A stretch of DNA of 23,794 nucleotides from Flavobacterium psychrophilum (GCA_022730285.1 DZCQ01000006.1:65206-88999); one strand, 5' to 3'. Counted from the first letter of the stretch, positions 1 through 9,660 are shown. Notes: generated by a model not told the origin, from the sequence alone. Numbers and translations are program-made.

Positions 1-1178
1 AATGCCCTACAACCTGTAGCAAAATTAACCAACTTCCAACCTATTTGCCCTCCTAAACTAGGATCAATATCTTGCCCCACCCCACAAATAGTGTTTCCTT
101 CTAGTGAAGCAGATGTACTTGGCATATTGGCATCTAATGTATATCCTGATCCGGCATTTGCTAAGGCTGTGTTAAAAGAAATCATTCCGTTAGCACCTAC
201 CACACACTGTGAATAGTTGTTCCCATAAAAACAAAAATTAAAAGGCAAATTTATCACTCCAGACCAAACATCATCTTGCCCCACAATTATATTATTATAT
301 CCTCCAGAATATGCCACTGGTGGTGTGTATCCAATACTACTAACGGTATAAGTACTTGTATCCCCTAACGGGATATAATTTGCTTCTATATTGGTGCAAG
401 TAGAAGGAGCAGTACAAGTAAACGGAGACGGATCTGCGCCAGACAAGCCCACACCTCCTGCAATAACGCTAGGACATGCTGGGGAACCAGGTATAATTTC
501 TGTATAAGTAATACGAACCTCTCCATACGCTCCATTTCCTCCAGAATAACTAAACAAACTAGAGCTATTACCACCACCTCCGCCTCCGCCAGGTATTGTG
601 CCAGGATTACCGTAATACCCATTAACATCAGCTCCGCCAGCACCAAAAACGCCTAAAACTGTACCGGAATTTCCTCCTGCACCACCTCGTCCATTATTAC
701 TATTATTTCCATCAGTACCATTTCCACCTGTAACATTTGTGGTGCCTCCACTGGCAGTACCTCCAGCACCAGCTATACCACAAGATTTACAACTATCATC
801 ATGAGTTCCACCTGCACCACCATTGGCTGTCATGGCAGCAAAAGTAGTTGCCGTACCAGCACCTCCATTAGTAGGAGAATCACTCCCGCCTGCACCCCTA
901 TTTCCTACTACATAATTAAATGTTTGTCCTGGTGTTACTGCATACGTTCTAGTGGCCGCACCGCCACCACCGCCACCACCGCCACCGCCAGCAGATCTTC
1001 TAGAGCCACCACCACCACCACCACCACCCCAAATGGAAACGGTAATTGAAGTAACCCCAACAGGAACGGTAAACACTTCTGTTCCCCCTGGAGAGTTATC
1101 GATAAACGTGGTTTGTGCTAATAGATTATTTATTCCTAAAAAAACAAATAAGACTAAAAATAGTATTCTTTTTTTCAT
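1..1178 (-). CDS. Secreted glycine-rich surface protein, 5' part (runs off the window)
   Basis: An open frame of 392 codons runs from the ATG at 1178 to the window edge with no stop, so the C-terminus is missing. Residues 1-21 form a signal peptide (MKKR, a hydrophobic run, then LLAQ). From about residue 50 there is a Gly8-SRRSA-Gly10 block, followed by a glycine, asparagine and threonine-rich stretch to about residue 210, with a CKSC pair near 140. After it come a cysteine-bearing linker and a module with the motif FNFCFYGN, then CVVGANGMISFN. This module recurs in large secreted flavobacterial proteins. I infer a cell-surface protein exported by Sec and probably by the type IX system; its sorting domain would lie outside the window. 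Glycine-rich repeats give no enzymatic clue. Start choice rests on the signal peptide and on the promoter-like sequence just upstream. Proline-rich frames on the other strand are its shadows. Confidence 0.85.
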   Translation of the reverse strand, partial: MKKRILFLVLFVFLGINNLLAQTTFIDNSPGGTEVFTVPVGVTSITVSIWGGGGGGGGSRRSAGGGGGGGGGGAATRTYAVTPGQTFNYVVGNRGAGGSDSPTNGGAGTATTFAAMTANGGAGGTHDDSCKSCGIAGAGGTASGGTTNVTGGNGTDGNNSNNGRGGAGGNSGTVLGVFGAGGADVNGYYGNPGTIPGGGGGGGNSSSLFSYSGGNGAYGEVRITYTEIIPGSPACPSVIAGGVGLSGADPSPFTCTAPSTCTNIEANYIPLGDTSTYTVSSIGYTPPVAYSGGYNNIIVGQDDVWSGVINLPFNFCFYGNNYSQCVVGANGMISFNTALANAGSGYTLDANMPSTSASLEGNTICGVGQDIDPSLGGQIGWKLVNFATGCRA

Positions 1179-1209
1179 AATTCATGGTTTTAAATTATTA
1201 TTTATGATG

Positions 1210-1239
1210 TAAATGTATAAAATAAAATCAAATAACAAA
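1210..1239 (-). promoter_or_regulatory. Putative promoter of the glycine-rich protein gene
   Basis: On the minus strand, TTTG (1236-1239) is followed after 18 nt by TACATTTA (1210-1217). This is one mismatch from the Bacteroidota -7 consensus TAnnTTTG. Transcription would start about 25 nt before the ATG. Confidence 0.4.
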
Positions 1240-1379
1240 AAAAAAACGTTAATTTTTTAAAATAAACAGAGTAAAAAGAACAATACAATACAAAAAAATC
1301 AATAAATACAAGTCTTTACATAGTTTTACTATTTAGTAATATTTGTTTAACCCATTTGTTAATTATCTATTTTTAGTGA

Positions 1380-1430
1380 GTCGTAAAGTCGTAAAGTCAA
1401 AAGCCGAAAGTTGTAATGTCGTAAGTTGCA
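1380..1430. repeat. Degenerate tandem repeat of GTCGTAAA
   Basis: Seven consecutive units of 6-8 bp derive from GTCGTAAA: two exact copies (1380-1387, 1388-1395), then GTCAAAA, GCCGAAA, GTTGTAAT, GTCGTAA and GTTGCA. Drift increases away from the left end. From memory, similar AAGTCGTAAAGTC strings occur between genes in other flavobacteria, but I cannot verify copy number here. Confidence 0.7.
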
Positions 1431-1457
1431 TTAGCTAACAAAACTTAATTTAAATTA

Positions 1458-1490
1458 GACACTAATTTCACAAATTAGCACGAAAATTTT
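1458..1490. repeat. Short GTG-periodic sequence, possible dispersed repeat
   Basis: Read on the minus strand, this stretch contains CGTGCTAATTTGTG and then AAATTAGTGTC. GTG recurs at 10 and then 9 nt. It resembles strings of the 'ttcgtg...aatttgtgaaatt' type that I recall from intergenic regions of Bacteroidota. The resemblance is from memory, and only one copy is present in the window. Confidence 0.35.
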
Positions 1491-1547
1491 ATAAAACATT
1501 GATTTTTAATTGTTTATTTTAAACCCTGAAAGGAAAATGCACGAAAC

Positions 1548-1578
1548 TTGCGAGCCTTTATTTTTTTTTGTTACTTTG
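1548..1578 (+). promoter_or_regulatory. Putative prfA promoter
   Basis: TTG at 1548-1550 is followed after 20 nt by TTACTTTG (1571-1578), close to TAnnTTTG. The implied leader before the ATG at 1598 is about 15 nt. An ATG at 1593 reaches a stop after two codons and is not the start. Confidence 0.4.
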
Positions 1579-1597
1579 CAAACAATAAAACAATGGT

Positions 1598-2671
1598 ATG
1601 TTAGATAGATTACAAATAATAAAACAACGTTTTGACGAGATTTCGGATTTAATAATTCAGCCAGATGTAATTTCCGATCAAAAACGTTATGTAGCACTTA
1701 ATCAAGAATATAAAGGATTGAAATCTTTGTCCGAAAAAAGAGAAGAATATGTATTGCTTACAGCAAATATAGACGAGGCAAATGAAATTATAGCAGATGG
1801 TAGCGATTTAGACATGGTAGAAATGGCTAAAATGCAACTAGATGAGTCAAAGGAACGCTTACCAGAATTAGAAGAAGAAATAAAATTTTTGCTAATTCCG
1901 AAAGATGCCGAAGATGCTAAAAATGTAATGGTCGAGATTCGAGCTGGAACTGGTGGAGATGAGGCTAGTATTTTTGCAGGCGATTTATTTAGAATGTACA
2001 CAAAATATTGCGAAACTAGAGGTTGGAGAACTTCGGTTGTGGATATGAACGAAGGAACTTCTGGTGGGTTTAAAGAGGTGATTTTTGAAGTTACTGGCGA
2101 AGACGTTTATGGAACTTTAAAATTTGAAGCTGGTGTGCATCGTGTGCAACGTGTACCACAAACCGAAACACAAGGACGCGTACATACATCTGCAGCAACA
2201 GTAATGGTATTGCCAGAAGCAGAAGAATTTGATGTTCAGATAGATATGAACGATGTGCGAGTGGACTTTTTCTGTTCGTCTGGGCCTGGAGGGCAATCTG
2301 TGAATACTACCAAATCGGCAGTTCGACTAACGCACGTTCCTACCGGTTTAGTAGCACAATGTCAGGATCAAAAATCGCAACACAAAAACAAAGATAAGGC
2401 ATTAGAAGTATTGCGTTCTCGTTTGTACGAAAAAGAACTGGCTATTAAACAAGCTGAAGATGCTACCAAGCGTTCTTCGCAAGTAAGTAGTGGCGACCGT
2501 TCGGCAAAAATTAGAACGTATAACTATTCGCAAGGGCGTGTAACCGATCACAGAATTGGGTTAGATGTTTTTGATATGGATGGTGTAATGAACGGAAAAA
2601 TCCAGAAATTTGTGGACGAATTACAACTAGTTAACAATATGGAAAAGCTGAAAGAGTCCGAACTTTTTTAG
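1598..2671 (+). CDS. prfA: Peptide chain release factor 1 (RF1)
   Basis: This cytoplasmic factor recognises UAA and UAG in the ribosomal A site and triggers hydrolysis of peptidyl-tRNA. At 357 aa it is full length. The catalytic GGQ is at residues 231-233 within [17 protein letters not shown], where its Gln is the target of PrmC methylation. The stop-codon-reading PxT tripeptide appears as PQT at 187-189 in [14 protein letters not shown]. This separates RF1 from RF2, which has SPF. The first ~100 residues form the helical domain 1. The gene itself ends in UAG, a codon read by RF1 and not by RF2. pyrF follows after 25 nt in the same direction, so the two are probably co-transcribed. Identification is secure. 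Confidence 0.98.
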   Translation: MLDRLQIIKQRFDEISDLIIQPDVISDQKRYVALNQEYKGLKSLSEKREEYVLLTANIDEANEIIADGSDLDMVEMAKMQLDESKERLPELEEEIKFLLIPKDAEDAKNVMVEIRAGTGGDEASIFAGDLFRMYTKYCETRGWRTSVVDMNEGTSGGFKEVIFEVTGEDVYGTLKFEAGVHRVQRVPQTETQGRVHTSAATVMVLPEAEEFDVQIDMNDVRVDFFCSSGPGGQSVNTTKSAVRLTHVPTGLVAQCQDQKSQHKNKDKALEVLRSRLYEKELAIKQAEDATKRSSQVSSGDRSAKIRTYNYSQGRVTDHRIGLDVFDMDGVMNGKIQKFVDELQLVNNMEKLKESELF

Positions 2672-2696
2672 TCAAACAATTCAAATTTTAGTACTA

Positions 2697-3527
2697 TTGA
2701 CAACCCAACAATTAATAGCGCAAATTAAACACAAAAAATCTTTCCTTTGCATTGGTTTAGATGTCGATTTGACTAAAATCCCACAGCATTTACTCTCTTT
2801 AGAAGATCCTATTTTTGAATTTAACAAAGCAATAATAGATGCCACACATGATTTATGTGTTTCGTACAAACCAAACATTGCTTTTTATGAAGCACATGGT
2901 GTAAAAGGCTGGCAAGCCTTACAAAAAACCATTGATTATATAAACGAAAAACATTCTGAAATTTTTACTATTGCCGATGCAAAACGTGGAGATATTGGCA
3001 ACACGTCTGCAATGTATGCAAAAGCTTTTTTTGAAGATTTGAATTTTGATTCGGTTACCGTTGCACCATACATGGGGAAAGATTCTGTTGAACCCTTTTT
3101 AGCATTTAAAAATAAGCATACCATTTTGCTAGCTCTAACTTCTAATGAAGGGGCTTCTGATTTTCAGACAAAGAATAGTGATGGAAAAGCATTTTATAAA
3201 ACTGTAATTGAGACATCTAAAACATGGAAAAACTCCGAAAGTTTGATGTATGTTATAGGTGCAACAAAAGCAGAATATTTTACCGAAATTAGAAGAATAG
3301 TTCCCAATAGTTTCTTATTAGTTCCAGGTGTTGGTGCTCAAGGCGGAAGTTTAGCGGAAGTTTGCAAATACGGAATAAATGCAAGTATTGGACTGCTAAT
3401 TAATTCTTCCAGAAGTATTATTTATGCCTCTAACGGAATTAATTTTGCAGAAAAAGCAAGAGAGGAAGCCATGAAAATGCAAAGCGAAATGGCAAGGATA
3501 ATACAAGTAAATCGTCTTAACGATTGA
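2697..3527 (+). CDS. pyrF: Orotidine 5'-phosphate decarboxylase
   Basis: PyrF catalyses the last step of UMP synthesis, decarboxylating OMP. At 276 aa it fits the longer type 2 subfamily. The charged catalytic network is visible as DAKRGD, with D94, K96 and D99, and the phosphate-binding loop as VPGVGAQGG at 209-217 followed by SSRS at 237-240. The substrate-site GLDVD lies at 20-24. The start is TTG at 2697: no in-frame ATG lies between it and the prfA stop, and the resulting N-terminus ([14 protein letters not shown]) matches the family. The stop codon TGA overlaps the TTG start of the next gene by 4 nt, implying translational coupling. No other pyr genes are present in the window. Confidence 0.96.
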   Translation: MTTQQLIAQIKHKKSFLCIGLDVDLTKIPQHLLSLEDPIFEFNKAIIDATHDLCVSYKPNIAFYEAHGVKGWQALQKTIDYINEKHSEIFTIADAKRGDIGNTSAMYAKAFFEDLNFDSVTVAPYMGKDSVEPFLAFKNKHTILLALTSNEGASDFQTKNSDGKAFYKTVIETSKTWKNSESLMYVIGATKAEYFTEIRRIVPNSFLLVPGVGAQGGSLAEVCKYGINASIGLLINSSRSIIYASNGINFAEKAREEAMKMQSEMARIIQVNRLND

Positions 3528-4318
3528 AAATTTTAACAGACCAAATTGGTACAATTCATACTATTCAAAGTGTACCACAACGGATTGTATCTCTTGTTCC
3601 ATCACAAACCGAACTATTAGTAGATTTAGGATTAGAAGAAAAAATTGTTGGGATTACAAAATTTTGTGTGCATCCGTATTATTTAAAAAATGTAACTACG
3701 ATAATTGGTGGGACAAAAAATGTGCATTTTGAAAAAATAAAATCTCTAAATCCAGATATTATAATAGGCAACAAAGAAGAAAATACACTAGAGATAATAA
3801 CTGAACTTCAAAAAATATGCCCCGTTTGGGTAACAAATGTAGAAACAATTGAAGATAATTTTACCATGATTAACGATTTTGGTTCTCTTTTGTCTTGCAA
3901 AATGAGTTCTCAAAAAATAACGGATAAATTGCATTTTGCCCTTACCGATTTTAAAAGTTTTATCCAAGAGAAAGCATTTAAAAAAGTTGCTTATTTTATA
4001 TGGAAAAATCCATACATGGTTGTTGGAAACAATACTTTTATAAATAGTTTATTAGAACTTAATCATTTAGAAAATATTTATGCAACCAAAAGCAGATACC
4101 CCGAAATAGAAATTAAGAAAATTAGAATAGAAGGGGATCCAGATTTGATATTTCTCTCATCAGAACCCTATCCATTTAAAGAAGAAGATGCATTTGAAAT
4201 AGGAAGATACACACATCATGCTACAACCTTTTTTGTAGATGGAGAGATGTTTTCATGGCATGGTAGCAGATTAATTAAAGCCTTAAATTATTTCAAAAAA
4301 ATACACGAACGCATCTAA
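3524..4318 (+). CDS. BtuF/FecB-like binding-protein-fold protein without a signal peptide
   Basis: The 264-residue protein has the layout of helical-backbone metal receptors (cobalamin or siderophore binding proteins such as BtuF). The opening [20 protein letters not shown] at about 19-38 is typical, followed by GITKFCVHP, an IIGGTKN segment and [14 protein letters not shown] second lobe runs from about residue 145 and ends with [11 protein letters not shown]. The start is TTG at 3524, overlapping the pyrF stop; the next in-frame ATG lies far inside the domain. No signal peptide or lipobox is visible, so as annotated the protein would stay in the cytoplasm, which is unusual for this fold. No ABC permease or ATPase gene is nearby. 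I recall similar signal-less proteins beside pyrF in related genomes. The ligand is unknown and a cobalamin assignment would be speculative. Confidence 0.8.
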   Translation: MKILTDQIGTIHTIQSVPQRIVSLVPSQTELLVDLGLEEKIVGITKFCVHPYYLKNVTTIIGGTKNVHFEKIKSLNPDIIIGNKEENTLEIITELQKICPVWVTNVETIEDNFTMINDFGSLLSCKMSSQKITDKLHFALTDFKSFIQEKAFKKVAYFIWKNPYMVVGNNTFINSLLELNHLENIYATKSRYPEIEIKKIRIEGDPDLIFLSSEPYPFKEEDAFEIGRYTHHATTFFVDGEMFSWHGSRLIKALNYFKKIHERI

Positions 4319-4440
4319 AAAAACATAAAACCATTACTTTCTGAACCTTTTACTTTTTTCGATGCTTTAAAACAGAAAATTAATGTGACTTTTAACACAC
4401 TTTAACAAGGAAGCTTCTTCTTAAATAGAGCAAAGCATTA

Positions 4441-4458
4441 TAATTTTGCATATCTTTG
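4441..4458 (+). promoter_or_regulatory. Two candidate -7 elements before the T9SS protein gene
   Basis: TAATTTTG (4441-4448) and TATCTTTG (4451-4458) both match TAnnTTTG exactly and stand 26-43 nt before the ATG at 4484. Neither has a clean TTG at the expected -33 distance. The second gives a leader of about 20 nt. Confidence 0.45.
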
Positions 4459-4483
4459 TTTACTTTTATCTAAAAAAACACTA

Positions 4484-7400
4484 ATGAAAAATAGATTTTT
4501 ACAATTTATCTTATTACTTACTTTTAGTGGTTTTGCACAATTTAGCAAAACACATTATATTCCACCAATTACAAGTGCTAGTAGTATTGCACCTCAAGAT
4601 CAAAGCTTATACATATCTTGTCCAAGCACTACTCCTGTTAATTTTAGAATTATTCAGTTAGGTGGTGCGATAATTACTGGTGCTGTTTCTAGAGATACAC
4701 CTTATATCCTAAATATTGCAAATGCAGGCTCTGACACGCAAATAATGGTTCCAGAATTCAATATTAGCAGTGTTATGAATAACAAAGGCTATATTGTAGA
4801 AGCAGAAGATCTAGTTTATGTTACTGTTAGAGTAATTGCAACACCAGAGCATTATCACGCTGGAGGGTTAGTATCTAAAGGACTTGCTGCACTAGGAACC
4901 CAATTTAGAATAGGAGCTTTTATTAACACAGGAACCCCTTCTTATAATAGCAATTATTTAACTTTTGCCTCTATATTGGCGACAGAAAACAATACAGAAG
5001 TCTCGTTTGGAGATATAGAATCTGGTGTTTTGTTAGTTAATAATGCAGGAGTTGGAAACACCCCTACAAATGTAATTTTAAATGCAGGCGAAAGTTATGT
5101 AATAGCGGTAAAAGGACCAAATGCTGCTAATAAAGATGGATTAATAGGTTCTTTCATTCATTCTACAAAACCGATTGCTGTAAATTGTGGATCTTTTGCA
5201 GGTAGTGATGGTAATACAGGAAATCTAGACTTAGGGTTTGACCAAATTGTATCGGCAGAAAGAACCGGGAAAGAATATATTTTTATAAAAGGAAATGGAC
5301 TAGATGTGGTAGAAAGACCAATAATTGTAGCAAATACAAATAATACGCAAGTTTTTTTAAACGGAAGTGCCACTCCTTTTACAACATTAAACGCAGGTGA
5401 TTATGTAGCGATAGATGGAAGTCAATTTTCGGCAAACAATAACTTATATGTAAATACCTCCGAGAAAGTATTTGCTTATCAAGGCATTGGAGGCTCTGGA
5501 AGTCAGGCAAACCAGAATTTACACTTTCTACCTCCATTAAGTTGCGAAACCCCTAAAATAATTAATAACATACCTTATATAAACCAAGTTGGAACAGATG
5601 GCAGCTTTACAGGAACTGTATGCATCGTAACAGAAACTGGTGCAACTTTAACTTTTTTGATAGACGGAACTTCCTATACATTAGCAACACTTCCCGTAGG
5701 AATATCCGTAAATGGCCCACTTTCGGTAACAGGAAACACCGGCTATGAAACCTATATATTTAATGGTTTTAATGGGAATGTATCCGTTTTTTCTACTAAA
5801 TCAGTGTATCTTTCCTATTTTGGCTCTAGTGGGGCTGCGACCTATGGTGGTTTTTATTCCGGATTTACTTTCAAACCTGAAATTACACAGCAAGTTGCCG
5901 TTACAAGTCAGCCAAATTGTATCCCAAATGCTTCATTATCGGTTAGTAGCTTAACCTCATTTGATACTTTTCAATGGTATTTTAATGGGAATCCTATAGC
6001 TGGTGCAGTAACCAACCAATATTTGCCAACACAAGCTGGTTACTACAGTGTAGAAGCTTCTATTTCAACCTGTCCATCGCCACCATTAATTTCTGACAAT
6101 ATACCCGTAAGTGATTGTGCTACAAATAGAGATAATGATTTAGTAAATGACAACGTAGATATAGATAACGATAACGATGGACTTATAAATTGCTTCGAAT
6201 CTTTAGGGAACCAAAACATTAATCTTTCTAATCCCGCTAATGGAAATATTATGAATGGTTCATACAATAATTCATTTACAGGTATAATTGCAAATTCTAT
6301 GCCAGCAAGTACAACACCATTTGCGGGAAATACAGATGGCAGTTTTATTACTGAAATTCCAGCAGGAAAAGGCTATTATGTTAGTTATAATCAAACATAC
6401 AGCCAACCTATAAATATCCGATTAGAGTATCCAAATACTGCTAATATTACAGATTTGATAAATTCTAATGCAGAATATATTGTAAATTCTGATGTGAATA
6501 AAACCATAACGGTATTAAATCCCACAGACCAATTGTTAATTGACACAAACTATGATGGAATATACGAAAGTGGCGTTACACAATTTTCTTCTTTCGAAAT
6601 TAGATTCCGATTAAATGGATCAACACCTCTTTCAGCCGGAACAGGAACTTTTAGCTTTCAATCTTTTCAAGTCACAAATTTTAAAATTACCCATAAAAAT
6701 CTAAGTGATATTTCTGGAAACAAATCTACATTCAAGTTAGTAGCAACCTGTCTTCCTTTTGATACAGATGGAGACACAATTCCAAACCAATTAGATATAG
6801 ATTCTGATAATGATGGAATGTTAGACATTACAGAGGTACAAGTAAACAATGCTATAGTAATCTCTAATATAGATACTAATTTAAACGGATTAGACGATGC
6901 CTTTGAACCAGGATTAACTCCAATAGATTCTGATTTAGACACTACACCAGACTATCTAGATTTAGATTCCGATAACGACGGAATATATGATTTAAATGAA
7001 TCTAATTGCAATGCAACCGATGCCAACTTAAATGGTAGAATAGATGGAAATGCAGTATCTTTTGGATCAAATGGACTGTCTGATTCTGTTGAAACCTCTA
7101 TTGATTCTGGAAATTTAAACTATATTGTTGCAGACACCGATACAGATGGAATTAAAAACTATCGCGAGCTAGATTCGGACAATGATGGCTGTAACGATGT
7201 GATTGAAGCAAACTATCCAGGCACTCCAGATGCAAATGGAGATGGATTACTTGGTGCAATTATGCCACCAACAACAAATGCAAATGGGATAGTAACTAGT
7301 GGCACTGGCTATCTTGTTCCAAGTACAAATTACACAACATTTGCCCCAATAATTATAACAACACAACCAAATGTTGTCCCAACATGTGAGTTGCAAAACG

Positions 7401-9598
7401 CATTAGTAACTCTAAGTGATAATGGTGGAAATACCTATCAGTGGCAAGTATCTACAAATGGTACTACTTGGACAAATTGTACAAATATACCTCCATACAC
7501 TAACACCACCACAAACACACTTACCATTGCCACAACAAATGCAATGAACGGATATAAATATCGAGTTATATTGAATAAAGTAGGAAATTCTTGTGGATTA
7601 ATTTCTGCAGAAACCACACTAACGGTATTACCTCTTCCTGTGGTAACCTCTCCTATGCAAATTATTCAATGTGATGATGATTTAGATGCCATTGCTGCAA
7701 TCAACCTAACTATTAATAATAATTTAATATCTGCAAATGCAGCCAATGAAACCTTTACTTATTTTACCACTCTTGCCGGAGCACAAACACAGGATACTTT
7801 GGTACAAATAACAAATCCTAGCGCATTTACCAATACAGGTTCTCCTGGTACAATAACTGTATGGACTAGAGTTGAAAATAGTAATGGTTGCTTTAAAACT
7901 GTACAAATAGATGCTTTAGTAATTGCTACCCAAATACCTAGCACTTATAGTCAGTCTTTTACAGAATGTGACGATACACTTGCAATAGATGGAACCATTT
8001 CTGGAAATCCAATTATAAACAGAAGAGATGGAATTACAAACTTTAACATTTCTAGTGTAACCACAGATTTGATAACAAATGTCCTACCAGCTGGCACCTA
8101 TAATATTAAGTATTACCGAAATACTGCTGATAGAGATGCCCAAATTAACGCTATCCCTAATCCAAGCAATTTTAGAAATGACATAGCCAACACACAAACT
8201 ATTTGGGGAAGAGTAGATAGCACAATAAGCCAATCTTGCTACGGATTTGCTCAAGTTTTTTTAACTGTGGAGGCATTGCCATACGCAAATCCAGTTGCTC
8301 CTTACAAAGAATGTGATGACAATCAAGATGGCATTCTCACTTTTAACACTTCTAATTTAGAAACTACTCTTTTAGGAACTAATCAGAATTATCCTGTGAC
8401 TGTAACTTATTTTGATAATGCAACCAATACACCACTTACAGATATTAATGGTATTGTTATAGCAAGTCCATTTCCAGCAAGTTTTGAAACATCTAACAAG
8501 ATTATTAAAGCAGTTGTTACTAACAATACCACAAATGCTTGTACCGATGAAGTATTAATTTCGTTCATCGTAGATGTTCTCCCAATTGCAAACCCAGTAA
8601 CAATAACTCCTTTATGTGACGATTTGGCTTCTGGTTCTGATAACGATGGGCAAAGTAGTTTTGATACAAGCAACTTTCAAAACACTATTTTAGGAAGTCA
8701 GACAGGAATGGTGGTAATTTATACCGATTCTAGCGGAAATGTACTTACAACTCTCCCAAATCCATTTGTAACCAGAACTCAAAATATTGTAGCAACGGTA
8801 ACTAATCCTTTAAATGCAAATTGTGTAGATACAACTACATTAGTATTTGTAGTAAATCCGTTACCAAATATATTTCTAGTGGGAGATGAGTTAGTTTGCT
8901 CTAACGACCCAAATATCAATGTTACCATTAATGCTGGAATAAGTGATGGAACTTCAAGTAGTAATTATACTTATAGCTGGAGTTTAAATGGAAATGTAAT
9001 ATCTCCCCCACAAAATAGTTATGTTTTAAATGTAAATACGGAAGGAATTTATACTGTTACAGTAAACAATACATTTAGCTGTTCAAGAACAAGAACAATA
9101 ACAGTAGTTTCTTCCAACATTGCTACAATTTTGCCTACTAGTATTGTAGAATTATCTGATAATAATACAATCACCATTAACACATCTGGCGATGGCGATT
9201 ATATATATAGTTTAAATGAGGAGTTTGGACCATTTCAGGAAAGTACTATTTTTACAAATGTTATGGGAGGAATTCATACCATTTATGTAAAAGACAAGAA
9301 TGGTTGTGGAACTGCTAAACAAGAAATTTATGTTTTAGGAGTACCCAAGTATTTTACTCCAAATAACGATGGTATTCATGATTATTGGAATGTTCAAGGC
9401 ATAAGTAGTCTATATAATGCTAAGACTAAAATTTATATTTTTGATAGATTTGGAAAACTAATGAAACAACTATCCCCATTAGGGCAAGGTTGGGATGGAA
9501 CATTCACAGGAAAACCGATGCCAGCCACAGATTATTGGTATAGCATTGAATTTGAAGATGGCAGGATTACAAAAGGAAATTTTGCTTTAAAGCGATAA
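4484..9598 (+). CDS. Giant T9SS type B secreted protein with IgGFc-binding-like, TSP3 and Ig-like modules
   Basis: This 1704-residue protein starts with a signal peptide (residues 1-18, ending GFA before QF). Residues ~117-460 resemble the IgGFc-binding N-terminal region seen in flavobacterial surface proteins. An Ig-like segment follows (~466-545). Four thrombospondin type 3 calcium motifs end in DSDNDG or DNDNDG, at 559-566, 771-778, 826-833 and 897-902. After another Ig-like domain (~962-1055) come four modules of about 100-115 residues, each opening with CDD: C1063, C1162, C1277 and C1378. The last ~86 residues (from about 1619: YFTPNNDGIHDYW, then IFDRFGKL, QGWDGTFTGKPMP and DYWY) are the gliding-motility-associated type B T9SS sorting domain. 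I infer a calcium-stabilised, extracellular or surface-attached adhesin-like protein. It is monocistronic, with a terminator at 9606. IgG binding itself is not implied. Confidence 0.92.
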   Translation: MKNRFLQFILLLTFSGFAQFSKTHYIPPITSASSIAPQDQSLYISCPSTTPVNFRIIQLGGAIITGAVSRDTPYILNIANAGSDTQIMVPEFNISSVMNNKGYIVEAEDLVYVTVRVIATPEHYHAGGLVSKGLAALGTQFRIGAFINTGTPSYNSNYLTFASILATENNTEVSFGDIESGVLLVNNAGVGNTPTNVILNAGESYVIAVKGPNAANKDGLIGSFIHSTKPIAVNCGSFAGSDGNTGNLDLGFDQIVSAERTGKEYIFIKGNGLDVVERPIIVANTNNTQVFLNGSATPFTTLNAGDYVAIDGSQFSANNNLYVNTSEKVFAYQGIGGSGSQANQNLHFLPPLSCETPKIINNIPYINQVGTDGSFTGTVCIVTETGATLTFLIDGTSYTLATLPVGISVNGPLSVTGNTGYETYIFNGFNGNVSVFSTKSVYLSYFGSSGAATYGGFYSGFTFKPEITQQVAVTSQPNCIPNASLSVSSLTSFDTFQWYFNGNPIAGAVTNQYLPTQAGYYSVEASISTCPSPPLISDNIPVSDCATNRDNDLVNDNVDIDNDNDGLINCFESLGNQNINLSNPANGNIMNGSYNNSFTGIIANSMPASTTPFAGNTDGSFITEIPAGKGYYVSYNQTYSQPINIRLEYPNTANITDLINSNAEYIVNSDVNKTITVLNPTDQLLIDTNYDGIYESGVTQFSSFEIRFRLNGSTPLSAGTGTFSFQSFQVTNFKITHKNLSDISGNKSTFKLVATCLPFDTDGDTIPNQLDIDSDNDGMLDITEVQVNNAIVISNIDTNLNGLDDAFEPGLTPIDSDLDTTPDYLDLDSDNDGIYDLNESNCNATDANLNGRIDGNAVSFGSNGLSDSVETSIDSGNLNYIVADTDTDGIKNYRELDSDNDGCNDVIEANYPGTPDANGDGLLGAIMPPTTNANGIVTSGTGYLVPSTNYTTFAPIIITTQPNVVPTCELQNALVTLSDNGGNTYQWQVSTNGTTWTNCTNIPPYTNTTTNTLTIATTNAMNGYKYRVILNKVGNSCGLISAETTLTVLPLPVVTSPMQIIQCDDDLDAIAAINLTINNNLISANAANETFTYFTTLAGAQTQDTLVQITNPSAFTNTGSPGTITVWTRVENSNGCFKTVQIDALVIATQIPSTYSQSFTECDDTLAIDGTISGNPIINRRDGITNFNISSVTTDLITNVLPAGTYNIKYYRNTADRDAQINAIPNPSNFRNDIANTQTIWGRVDSTISQSCYGFAQVFLTVEALPYANPVAPYKECDDNQDGILTFNTSNLETTLLGTNQNYPVTVTYFDNATNTPLTDINGIVIASPFPASFETSNKIIKAVVTNNTTNACTDEVLISFIVDVLPIANPVTITPLCDDLASGSDNDGQSSFDTSNFQNTILGSQTGMVVIYTDSSGNVLTTLPNPFVTRTQNIVATVTNPLNANCVDTTTLVFVVNPLPNIFLVGDELVCSNDPNINVTINAGISDGTSSSNYTYSWSLNGNVISPPQNSYVLNVNTEGIYTVTVNNTFSCSRTRTITVVSSNIATILPTSIVELSDNNTITINTSGDGDYIYSLNEEFGPFQESTIFTNVMGGIHTIYVKDKNGCGTAKQEIYVLGVPKYFTPNNDGIHDYWNVQGISSLYNAKTKIYIFDRFGKLMKQLSPLGQGWDGTFTGKPMPATDYWYSIEFEDGRITKGNFALKR

Positions 9599-9605
9599 GT
9601 GAATA

Positions 9606-9642
9606 AAAAAGCCATTTCATAGTAAAATTGAAATGGCTTTTT
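9606..9642. terminator. Bidirectional intrinsic terminator
   Basis: A perfect 14-bp stem (9606-9619 with 9629-9642), AAAAAGCCATTTCA and its complement around a 9-nt loop, is flanked by A and T tracts on opposite sides. It lies between the plus-strand T9SS gene and the minus-strand fahA, and can end both transcripts. Confidence 0.9.
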
Positions 9643-9660
9643 ATTAACATTCTATTCTTT

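Larger units (their letters stand above)
1179..1597. other. Divergent intergenic region (419 bp) with repeats
   Basis: No coding frame is convincing here. The region separates the minus-strand glycine-rich gene from plus-strand prfA. It holds a promoter-like sequence for each gene and two short repeat-like sequences (1380-1430 and 1458-1490), listed separately. The rest is AT-rich and shows no structured RNA or terminator that I can recognise. Confidence 0.7.

Noticed and set aside
386..646. Minus-strand 86-codon frame rich in Leu and Ala
   Set aside because: It is a different frame inside the glycine-rich gene and has no recognisable motif.
952..1212. Plus-strand frame with long proline runs
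   Set aside because: It is the complement of glycine codons in the secreted protein on the minus strand, which has a signal peptide and domain structure.
7724..7944. Overlapping minus-strand frames within the giant gene
   Set aside because: They are shadows of the coding strand of the T9SS protein, which is continuous for 1704 codons.
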